From: UBA1757 sp045627385
GTDB lineage: Bacteria; Bacteroidota; Bacteroidia; Bacteroidales; UBA1402
DNA length: 51,626 bases
Assembly: GCA_045627385.1 (NCBI GenBank)
Contig: JAZQNO010000005.1
Location: forward strand, 1-51,626
Direction: 5' to 3'
Shown: positions 41,800 to 48,449 of the stretch, piece by piece
Numbering within the stretch: the stretch's first letter is position 1
Layout of the letters: every line of letters starts with the position of its first letter
Program-made: the position numbers and the translations under genes
The notes under the pieces: model-generated
What the model was told of the DNA's origin: nothing
Database searches by the model: none
Seen by the model: the letters and a program-made list of their open reading frames with translations, nothing else

Positions 41800-42732
41800 T
41801 TACTTGGAAGACGTTTCGGTCGAAGCGGAACGCACATTCGAACCCAAATGATATTCGCCTGACTTCTTCTGCGGTTTTGGCTTGTCGTCGGGGTTGTCAT
41901 AATAGACGGGAGGGCGCTTGAAAGCGCGGACCATCAGGGCGATGCCGGCCAAGATGAAGGGAACGCTCAGCCATTGTCCCATGTTCAGCGTCATCGCGGC
42001 TTCAAAAGCCTCCTGATCGTTCTTGATGAATTCGATCATGAATCTCGGGAAAAAGATGCAGACCAGGAACAGGCCGAAGATGAAACCTTCCCGATGCTTG
42101 ATCTGAGTTTTCCAATAGAGATTGTAAAGCACGACGAACGCAATCAGATAGCACAAAGCCTCATAAATCTGTGTGGGATGAGAAGGTTCTGTGAAAACCG
42201 GCTCCGCTCCGTAGTTCCGGACGGCATACCAGTTGGTGATGAAACGGAATCCCCAGGGGAGGTCGGTGACATGACCGAAAATCTCGTGGTTGGTCAGGTT
42301 GCCCAATCGGATGAACATTCCCGCCAAAGCCACACAGATGACCAATCGGTCGAAAGTCCAGCAAATCGGCCGCTTCGTCACCCTACGGCTGTAGATCCAA
42401 ACAGCCAGAATGATGCCGACAGCTCCGCCGTGGCTGGCCAGTCCGCCTTCCCAAATCTTGAAAATTTCCACCGGATGCTGGGAATAATAATCCCAGGCAT
42501 AGAAGAAGACATGGCCCAGACGGGCGCCGACAGCCGTAGCTATGAGCACATAGACGAACAGTTTGTCGGTCCATGAATCGGGCACCTTCTCCTCTTTGAA
42601 GATTTTCGAAGTGATGACCAGGCCCAAATAGAAAGCGATGGCGAAGAAAAGCCCGTACCAGCGGATTTCCTTTCCACCGATGCAGAATATGTCGGGACGC
42701 ACCGTCCAAGTGATAAAGTCGAAGAATTCCAT
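41800..42732 (-). CDS. lgt: Prolipoprotein diacylglyceryl transferase
   Basis: The 310-residue inner-membrane enzyme attaches diacylglycerol to the lipobox cysteine of lipoproteins. It has about seven hydrophobic helices. 'RWYGLFFAIAFYLG' at helix 1, 'GARLGHVFFY', 'GGLASHGGAVGII' and 'RLGNLTNHEIFG' are the conserved active-site blocks, and 'PSHPTQIYEAL' completes the set. A soluble C-terminal tail of about 40 residues is Lys/Pro/Ser-rich. It precedes the gldB-like lipoprotein gene in the same transcript. Confidence 0.97.
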   Translation of the reverse strand: MEFFDFITWTVRPDIFCIGGKEIRWYGLFFAIAFYLGLVITSKIFKEEKVPDSWTDKLFVYVLIATAVGARLGHVFFYAWDYYSQHPVEIFKIWEGGLASHGGAVGIILAVWIYSRRVTKRPICWTFDRLVICVALAGMFIRLGNLTNHEIFGHVTDLPWGFRFITNWYAVRNYGAEPVFTEPSHPTQIYEALCYLIAFVVLYNLYWKTQIKHREGFIFGLFLVCIFFPRFMIEFIKNDQEAFEAAMTLNMGQWLSVPFILAGIALMVRAFKRPPVYYDNPDDKPKPQKKSGEYHLGSNVRSASTETSSK

Positions 42733-42748
42733 AGTTTCAATTTCAGGT

Positions 42749-42756
42749 CAAAAATA
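42749..42756 (-). promoter_or_regulatory. Predicted -7 box of lgt
   Basis: Minus-strand TATTTTTG fits TAnnTTTG, 16 bases upstream of the lgt ATG, just downstream of a terminator for the preceding gene. No clear -33 box. Confidence 0.5.
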
Positions 42757-42761
42757 AGCAT

Positions 42762-42797
42762 AAAAAAAGAGCGGAGATATGACTCCGCCCTTTTTTT
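42762..42797 (-). terminator. Terminator of the Q/G-rich protein gene
   Basis: Seven A residues and GCGGAG (42762-42776) face CTCCGC and seven T residues (42783-42797) across an ATATGA loop, with one A/C mismatch. On minus it reads as a GC stem followed by TTTTTTT, 30 bases past the stop of the upstream gene. Confidence 0.85.
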
Positions 42798-42826
42798 GTT
42801 TTATTAGCTTTTCAAAGGCTCGCGCA

Positions 42827-43330
42827 TCAGTTGCGGGGACCCTGGGGACGCTGGCCCTGAGGGCCCTGAGGACGACCCTGACCCTGGCCCTGAGGACCCT
42901 GGTACATACGGTTCTGCTGGTCCTGGAGCATCTGAGCGTACTTCTTCTGCTGCTGGGCATCGAAGATGGCGTTGTACTCGGCAGTCTTGGCTTCCTGGTT
43001 GGCGCGATACTGCTTCATCATAGCTTCGCGGTCAAAGTTCTGCTGCTGACCGGCTTCACGCTGGGCGCGCATTTCAGCGCGACGGACAGAATCCTGAGCG
43101 GCATACTTGGTGGCGACTTCGAGAACGGCGGCCTTCTGGTCGGCTTTCAACGTTACTGCTTCGTCGATACGCTGCATTTCTCTTTCAGCGATCTGAGAGA
43201 CAGTCATCATCTGACGCTGGCCCTGACCTTGAGGACGACCCTGACCCTGAGGACGGCCCTGATACTGGGCCATAGCTGCACCTGACAAAAGCATCAGAGC
43301 GGCAGCCAACATGAATTTCAAAGTTTTCAT
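42827..43330 (-). CDS. Periplasmic Q/G/R-rich protein (Spy/DUF4890-like)
   Basis: The 167-residue protein has a signal peptide ending 'AMAQ' (about 1-22). Low-complexity GRPQGQ repeats follow (23-40). The charged helical middle (about 42-135) holds 'TVSQIAEREMQRIDEAVTLKADQKAAV' style helices with many Gln and Arg, recalling Spy/CpxP-like periplasmic proteins and the DUF4890 family. The tail repeats GPQGQ/RPQG units (143-167). A disordered envelope protein or chaperone-like function is plausible but unproven. It has its own terminator. Confidence 0.7.
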   Translation of the reverse strand: MKTLKFMLAAALMLLSGAAMAQYQGRPQGQGRPQGQGQRQMMTVSQIAEREMQRIDEAVTLKADQKAAVLEVATKYAAQDSVRRAEMRAQREAGQQQNFDREAMMKQYRANQEAKTAEYNAIFDAQQQKKYAQMLQDQQNRMYQGPQGQGQGRPQGPQGQRPQGPRN

Positions 43331-43435
43331 TGTTTGTTTGTTTTAAAAAATGGTTGTCTAGTAAGAATGTACTGTTTGGAATCTTCGACAAAACAATAGT
43401 TTAACGAATGTGGAAAAGTTGTACTAATTTAACAT

Positions 43436-44203
43436 TCAGCTGATGCCGCGTTCCTTTTTGATGGCCTCGTATGCGGCATTGACCTCCTGAAACTTCTTTT
43501 TGGCCTCCTGCTGGACTTCTTCGCCCAAATGGCTGACCTTGTCGGGATGGTATTTCACAGCCATCTTCCTGTAAGCCTTCTTGACTTCTTCATCGCTCGC
43601 ATCCTCACTGATTTCCAATATCTTGTAGGCACTTGACGCATTCTTGACAAACATGGCCTTTATCGATTCGAAATCGGCAGCAGATATCCCCATATAGGAG
43701 GCAATCTGTCGGATGGTCTCTGTCTCCGTCGGATCGATTTTACCGTCACTTTGGGCGAGCCCGAACAGATAATGGAGAAGTTGCAGACGCGAAGCCGAAT
43801 CCATCGAGAAACGGATCTGCCGGCATACCTCCATGAGATTGTAGTCCTGTTTGAGCGTTTCTCTGAATATCAGGATGTACTGAGCGGCTTTTTCGGACCC
43901 GAACTGACGGGTGAAGAAGTCTTTGACATAATCGAGTTCCGAACGCAACAGACGGTTGTCCGCTTTCATCACGGCCGCCGAAAGCACCAGCAGGGAAATG
44001 CCGAAATCTCCGCTTCCCGTCTGCGGGCGGGATGACCTGCCGGTGGATGACGAGCGATTTCCGCCGGCGCCCGACTCGTTTTCCAAGGAAATGTCGGTTG
44101 AAACGGATTCGAAGACAGATCCGAAAACGAAACCTATGATGCCTCCGATCGGACCACCCAAGGCCCAACCCAGCGCTCCGCCGATCCACTTCATCACTCC
44201 CAC
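43436..44203 (-). CDS. TerB-DnaJ protein with glycine-zipper membrane helix (DjlA-like)
   Basis: The 255-residue protein begins with a Gly-rich hydrophobic segment (about 5-31, 'GWALGGPIGGIIGFVFGSVF'). A Ser/Gly linker (about 40-63), a TerB-like helical domain (about 65-175), and a C-terminal J domain (about 185-255, 'YKILEISEDASDEEVKKAYR', then 'KYHPDKVSHLG' with the HPD motif) follow. The order matches DjlA-type co-chaperones, which are membrane-anchored and stimulate DnaK ATPase. The second Met (44194) is an alternative start. Confidence 0.88.
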   Translation of the reverse strand: MGVMKWIGGALGWALGGPIGGIIGFVFGSVFESVSTDISLENESGAGGNRSSSTGRSSRPQTGSGDFGISLLVLSAAVMKADNRLLRSELDYVKDFFTRQFGSEKAAQYILIFRETLKQDYNLMEVCRQIRFSMDSASRLQLLHYLFGLAQSDGKIDPTETETIRQIASYMGISAADFESIKAMFVKNASSAYKILEISEDASDEEVKKAYRKMAVKYHPDKVSHLGEEVQQEAKKKFQEVNAAYEAIKKERGIS

Positions 44204-44224
44204 TATTTAATAAGGATTTATGGA

Positions 44225-44232
44225 CAAAAATA
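44225..44232 (-). promoter_or_regulatory. Predicted -7 box of the TerB-DnaJ gene
   Basis: Minus-strand TATTTTTG fits TAnnTTTG and lies 21 bases before the start codon. No -33 match. Confidence 0.45.
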
Positions 44233-44246
44233 GAAAAAATATTGCG

Positions 44247-44254
44247 TATCTTCG
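44247..44254 (+). promoter_or_regulatory. Possible -7 box of the ECF sigma factor gene
   Basis: TATCTTCG has one mismatch to TAnnTTTG and lies 83 bases before ATG 44338. It may be a housekeeping promoter. An autoregulated ECF-type promoter could lie elsewhere in this gap, but I cannot define one. Confidence 0.35.
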
Positions 44255-44337
44255 TCCATCCTCAACAAAGATGTCCTCCTACATTGTTAAAATAGGGGCG
44301 GACGTGTAACGATTTTCCAATAATATCATCATTGCAT

Positions 44338-44898
44338 ATGTCTGAAAACGGGTATACCAAAGACGAGCAGCAGCTGGTCGAAGCTTGCCAACGGGGCGAG
44401 CGGAAGGCTCAGAAGCAGCTGTACGAAACGTATGCCCGGAGCATGATGCCCATCTGTATCCGTTATACCAACGACTACGAATCGGCCAAAGACCTGCTCC
44501 ACGACGGTTTTGTGAAGGTGTTTTCCCATCTGTCCGACTATAAGGGCGAAGGCTCGTTCGACGGGTGGATGAGAAGAATATTCGTCAATACCGCGCTTGA
44601 GCAGTTGCGCAAACTCACCGAACGGCCCAACATGGTCGATGTGGACGACGCAAAAAGCCTGACAGACACGAACGTGTCGGTCGTCGACAGTCTGACGGAA
44701 GAGGAAATCATGCAGTGCATCAGCCGTCTGCCCGACATTTATCGGGTGACGTTCAATATGTATGCCATCGACGGTTACTCTCACCGTGAAATCGCTGAAA
44801 AGCTCAACGTTACGGAGAGTTCGTCCAGGGTCTACCTGCTGAGAGCCAGACTTTTATTGCAAGAGATGCTGAAAAAGTACGATATCGGCAATGACTGA
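44338..44898 (+). CDS. ECF-type RNA polymerase sigma factor
   Basis: The 186-residue protein has sigma-70 region 2 (about 20-90, 'LYETYARSMMPICIRYTNDYES', 'AKDLLHDGFVKVF', 'FDGWMRRIFVNTALEQLRK' in order) and region 4 (about 120-180, 'LPDIYRVTFNMYAIDGYSHREIAEKLNVTES'-type HTH). It directs RNA polymerase to a small set of promoters. ATG 44338 is used in place of an upstream TTG. Its last eight bases overlap the next gene, which I predict to be its anti-sigma factor. Confidence 0.93.
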   Translation: MSENGYTKDEQQLVEACQRGERKAQKQLYETYARSMMPICIRYTNDYESAKDLLHDGFVKVFSHLSDYKGEGSFDGWMRRIFVNTALEQLRKLTERPNMVDVDDAKSLTDTNVSVVDSLTEEEIMQCISRLPDIYRVTFNMYAIDGYSHREIAEKLNVTESSSRVYLLRARLLLQEMLKKYDIGND

Positions 44899-46234
44899 CG
44901 AAGAATTAAGACAATATTATCAGAACCGCCTCGCCAACACCAGTTGCGACGAAGTGCCTGATTTCGACTCGTTTTTCAGCGAAGCCGACCTGACCGTGGT
45001 CCCGAAACGTCCCATCCGGCTTTGGCCTGTCTATGGGGCCGTCGCTTCGGCCGCCGCCGTCTTGGCGCTTGTTTTCACACTTGACAGACCTGTACGTCAG
45101 GAAGAAGCCCCCATGGCTGAAAGCCAGACGCCAACCGCCGTCCAAAAACTTGACAGTCAGGCTGCTGAGGCAGTGACGGAAGATACGGCAGAGCTCAGAT
45201 GGGAAGACGCCCAACCGGCCGCAACGATTCCGTCGGTCAATCGTGTGCTCACCGCTTCGGCCGCTTCTGCCGACAAAGCCCTTTCTCCCGCCGACGACGG
45301 ATCTTCCGTTGTCGATGAAAACGCCGAATCACCGATAGTCGGTGAAGCCACCGCTCAGTCTGCCGTGCTTTCCGAGGACATGGTGGACGCCACCGAAGAC
45401 ATGCCCGACGAAGCAAACGAAGAGACCTCCAAGACCGATTCGGAAACGTTGGCCGCACCCCGTTACGAACGGACCATTGAAGAAGCCTATGCTCAAGCTG
45501 CCGCCGTCAAGTCAAAAGTCCGCAGAAACCAGGTCCAAGTGGGACTGAATCTGAATCAGGACAACAGTCTTCTTTCGGCTGTCACCTTCACTCAGGCGCA
45601 ATCCTCGATTTCCCAGTTGTCCCGATACAACTCCATCAACAATCATGTCGCATCGGGCGTTCCTCACCAGTCGAAAAACGAATGGAAGGCCCTTAGCAAA
45701 CTGCCGTCCGGTCCTGGCAAATACGCACCCGTATACAATCTGCCCGTCACAGGCGGTATCAGCATAGGTATTCCCGTCGGTCGCAATCTGCATTTGCAAA
45801 CAGGTCTCAACTACACCTATCTGTCGGCAAGCACTCTCGGCCAGAAGGAAGACAACAGTGAATTTACACTTCGCCAGACGCTTCATTATCTGGGAGTTCC
45901 CCTCAAACTGGCCTACCAGATCATTGACGGCCAACTGGGTTTCTATGCCGCCGCAGGCGGTGGATTGGAAAAAGGACTGGCAGGCAAACAGCATCTGGAA
46001 GTGGAAAATGCTGTCAGCCATCTGATGGAGACCGAAAACACGACTCAGAAAATCAACGGATTCCAACCGTATGCCGGCCTGCAGTTCGGCGTCACCTACA
46101 ACCTCCTCGACCAGCTCCAATTCTACGTCGAACCGGGCCTTTCCTACTATTTCGACACCGATCAGCCGATCAGCAGCCGCACCAAAAGTCCTCTGAATTT
46201 CAGTGTCGGCGGAGGCTTCCGAATCCTTTTGTAA
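44891..46234 (+). CDS. Probable dual membrane-spanning anti-sigma factor with outer-membrane beta-barrel
   Basis: The 447-residue protein has an unusual layout. Residues 1-43 are a cytoplasmic segment ('TDEELRQYYQNRL', 'VPDFDSFFSEADL'). Residues 44-64 are a single inner-membrane helix. Residues 65-210 are a long acidic, Ala/Ser/Glu-rich linker of the kind that could cross the periplasm. Residues about 211-447 have alternating hydrophobic strands ('HLQTGLNYTYLSAS', 'LGFYAAAGGGLEKGL', 'QFYVEPGLSYYF', final 'FSVGGGFRILL') of a PorT-like beta-barrel. This matches the Dma anti-sigma class described in Bacteroides thetaiotaomicron. The overlap with the sigma gene supports it. No signal peptide is present. 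Confidence 0.8.
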   Translation: MTDEELRQYYQNRLANTSCDEVPDFDSFFSEADLTVVPKRPIRLWPVYGAVASAAAVLALVFTLDRPVRQEEAPMAESQTPTAVQKLDSQAAEAVTEDTAELRWEDAQPAATIPSVNRVLTASAASADKALSPADDGSSVVDENAESPIVGEATAQSAVLSEDMVDATEDMPDEANEETSKTDSETLAAPRYERTIEEAYAQAAAVKSKVRRNQVQVGLNLNQDNSLLSAVTFTQAQSSISQLSRYNSINNHVASGVPHQSKNEWKALSKLPSGPGKYAPVYNLPVTGGISIGIPVGRNLHLQTGLNYTYLSASTLGQKEDNSEFTLRQTLHYLGVPLKLAYQIIDGQLGFYAAAGGGLEKGLAGKQHLEVENAVSHLMETENTTQKINGFQPYAGLQFGVTYNLLDQLQFYVEPGLSYYFDTDQPISSRTKSPLNFSVGGGFRILL

Positions 46235-46274
46235 AAAAAAATCCATTTTTCTTGGTCACGAAATATTTTTCGTG

Positions 46275-46282
46275 TACTTTTG
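46275..46282 (+). promoter_or_regulatory. Predicted -7 box of tRNA-Gln
   Basis: TACTTTTG fits TAnnTTTG, 23 bases upstream of the tRNA. A CTTG resembling -33 sits at 46251-46254, 20 bases upstream. Confidence 0.6.
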
Positions 46283-46305
46283 CCCCGCTTTCAGGAAAGC
46301 ACCAT

Positions 46306-46380
46306 TGCGGTCTCGTATAATGGTTATTACTTCGGATTCTGGTCCCGACTATAGAGGTTCGATTCCTCTGACCGCAACCA
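46306..46380 (+). tRNA. tRNA-Gln (CTG)
   Basis: A seven-base-pair acceptor stem (46306-46312 with 46370-46376), a T arm AGAGG-TTCGATT-CCTCT and an encoded CCA end (46378-46380) are all visible. The anticodon loop TTCTGGT places CTG as anticodon, reading CAG. The pair closing the anticodon stem next to the loop is A-C, not Watson-Crick. The overall call is firm, though that pair is odd. Confidence 0.88.
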
Positions 46381-46382
46381 TT

Positions 46383-46416
46383 AAAAAACGTTTTCGGCTA
46401 TGAGAACGTTTTTTTT
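46383..46416 (+). terminator. Terminator after tRNA-Gln
   Basis: AAAAAACGTTTTC and GAGAACGTTTTTT form a hairpin (one G-T pair) that ends in a run of T residues, two bases after the CCA end. A CATCTTTG (46422-46429), one mismatch from the -7 consensus, follows and may serve the next gene. Confidence 0.8.
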
Positions 46417-46449
46417 ATTGCCATCTTTGTCTGTCCACATCAGCAAACG

Positions 46450-47280
46450 ATGAAACCGACCGTCTCCTTCTTTTCGCTTCTGCTGGCAGGCATTCTTTCG
46501 TCAGCAGCTCAAATCTCCCCGGTTTCCGAAGTGGAGAAACGCGACACCATAGTCATCACCACCAATATGGGCGTGATGAAAGCCGTGTTCTACGACGATG
46601 TGCCGCGACACAAAGCCATGTATGAACAGCGCATCCGCGACCACGCCTTCGACGGCACACTGTTCTACCGTACGGTGGAAGGCTTCATGATTCAAGGCGG
46701 CAGTCCCGACTCGCGCAACGCTCAACCAGGCGCCAGAATCGGACAAGGCAGCACCCAATACCTGCTGCTTCCGGAATTCCGACGTCAGCATATCGCCAAA
46801 AAAGGCGCGATTGCCGCTCCGCGGCAGCCAGACAACATCAATCCGCAGAAGAAATCCGATTGCAGCCAGTTCTTCATCGTTCAAGGCAAACCCATTCGCA
46901 GCACTTATCTGGACACTTTGGAAATGGCTCACAACAATCCCATCAAAAACGCTTGGTGGAAAGAAAATTACATTCCTCACAAGCCTCAGATGGACAGCCT
47001 GAAAATGGCCAATCGAAAAGAATTCAGCCTTCTCTACAAACAATATCGCGCACAGCTCGACTCTGCCGTCGCCGCCAATCCGAATTCGCTGATTTTCACT
47101 CCAGAAGACAGACAACGTCTGACTGAAGGCGGAGGAGAACTCAGTCTCAACGGAGCCTACACTTTCTTTGCGGAAGTGGTGGAAGGTCTGGAGGTCATCG
47201 ATCGGATTGCGGCCGTCTCCACCGACAAATACGAACGGCCACTGAAAGATGTCGTCATCATTTCAATTGTGATAAAATGA
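46450..47280 (+). CDS. Secreted peptidyl-prolyl cis-trans isomerase (cyclophilin type)
   Basis: The 276-residue protein has a signal peptide (about 1-20). A cyclophilin fold spans about 30-276: 'GVMKAVFYDDVP', 'DGTLFYRTVEGFMIQGGSPDS' (core catalytic block), 'DCSQFFIVQGKPI' and 'GAYTFFAEVVEGLEVIDRIA'. An insertion of about 65 charged residues (about 155-220) separates the last two blocks. It catalyses proline isomerisation in periplasmic protein folding. Its stop overlaps the DUF819 start by four bases. Confidence 0.93.
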   Translation: MKPTVSFFSLLLAGILSSAAQISPVSEVEKRDTIVITTNMGVMKAVFYDDVPRHKAMYEQRIRDHAFDGTLFYRTVEGFMIQGGSPDSRNAQPGARIGQGSTQYLLLPEFRRQHIAKKGAIAAPRQPDNINPQKKSDCSQFFIVQGKPIRSTYLDTLEMAHNNPIKNAWWKENYIPHKPQMDSLKMANRKEFSLLYKQYRAQLDSAVAANPNSLIFTPEDRQRLTEGGGELSLNGAYTFFAEVVEGLEVIDRIAAVSTDKYERPLKDVVIISIVIK

Positions 47281-48446
47281 TTTCAAGTGTACTGATTGTC
47301 CTTTTCTACCTGTTTGTCCCGGCACTGATTCTGCGTTTGTGCCACCTGTTCAAAAGCCTTGATCGGCTGGGGCCGATTCTCATCTGCTACATCGTCGGCA
47401 TGGTATTCGGAGTGTTTTTCATCGATTCCGAATCCATCGGCATTCCCGATATGGTCTCCACCGTGATGATTCCCGTGGCTCTGCCCATGCTGCTGTTCGA
47501 AGTGGACCTGAAGAACTGGAAAAAAGTCGCCGGGAAAGCCTTTCTTTCGATGGGGCTAGCCGTGGTCGGTTTGCTGATCATGATCACATCGGCCTTTCTG
47601 GTTTTCCGTTCACGCGTTTCAGACGCTCATCTGGTTGGCGGCATGCTGACAGGAATCTATACCGGAGGAACCCCCAATCTGGCAGCCATCAAGACCGCAT
47701 TGAACGCGCCCGAAGACACTTTTCTGGCCGTCAACACGATGGACATGTTTGTCTGCACCTTTTATATTCTGTTCCTTCTGTCTTATGCCAAACCTCTGTT
47801 CGGCAAGATGCTGCGGCCATATCCGGCTCCCTCACCCACATCCGAGGGGGAAGAAGCTCAGGATTCAACTTGTCGTGTTTCCGAAAAAATGCCGTTCCGC
47901 AAGTGGCTGTCGCAGGTAAAAGTCAAAGAGGTGCTGAAAGCATTGAGCGTTTCGCTTGTCTGCGTGGCGGTCGGCGGCGGTCTCGGACTGATTGTCAAGA
48001 ATCCCGCTTACCAGATGGCGGTCATCATCCTGGCCATCACCACATGCGGCATCATCGCAGCCAATATGAAGCCTGTCAAGAAGATACAAGGCGGATTCGA
48101 CACTGGAATGTATCTGATTCTCGTCTTCAGCGTGGCAGTCGCCAGCATGGCCGACTTCCGCAGTTTCACGGCCCAACTGCTTCCCCTGATGGGATTTGTA
48201 GCCATGGTGGTCTTCGGCACGCTCCTGCTCCACCTGATTCTCTGCAAAATCTTCAAAGTGGATGTGGACACGATGATCGTCACCTCTGCAGCCTTGGTCT
48301 GCTCTCCTCCGTTTGTGCCTGGCATCTGCGGCGCGCTGAAGAACAGACAAGTGATGATGTCGGGCATAACGGTCGGCGTATTCGGTTATGCCATCGGCAA
48401 TTATCTCGGAATAGCACTGACCTGGTTCCTGCAGTGGCTTGCCTGA
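47277..48446 (+). CDS. DUF819-family membrane protein
   Basis: The 389-residue integral membrane protein has about ten hydrophobic helices with a hydrophilic loop around 185-210 (Pro/Ser/Glu-rich). Two halves look alike: 'GGMLTGIYTGGTPNLAAIKTAL' in the first and 'SAALVCSPPFVPGICGAL' in the second. This is the DUF819 (YjcL-like) family, thought to be transporters but with no known substrate. It is coupled to the cyclophilin gene by an ATGA overlap. It ends 3 bases from the converging flavoprotein gene. Confidence 0.85.
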   Translation: MISSVLIVLFYLFVPALILRLCHLFKSLDRLGPILICYIVGMVFGVFFIDSESIGIPDMVSTVMIPVALPMLLFEVDLKNWKKVAGKAFLSMGLAVVGLLIMITSAFLVFRSRVSDAHLVGGMLTGIYTGGTPNLAAIKTALNAPEDTFLAVNTMDMFVCTFYILFLLSYAKPLFGKMLRPYPAPSPTSEGEEAQDSTCRVSEKMPFRKWLSQVKVKEVLKALSVSLVCVAVGGGLGLIVKNPAYQMAVIILAITTCGIIAANMKPVKKIQGGFDTGMYLILVFSVAVASMADFRSFTAQLLPLMGFVAMVVFGTLLLHLILCKIFKVDVDTMIVTSAALVCSPPFVPGICGALKNRQVMMSGITVGVFGYAIGNYLGIALTWFLQWLA

Positions 48447-48449
48447 CGT

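Noticed and set aside
42838..43262. CRISPR-like array in the repeated CCCTGAGGAC segments
   Set aside because: The repeats are short, irregular and in frame. They encode GRPQGQ units of the periplasmic protein.
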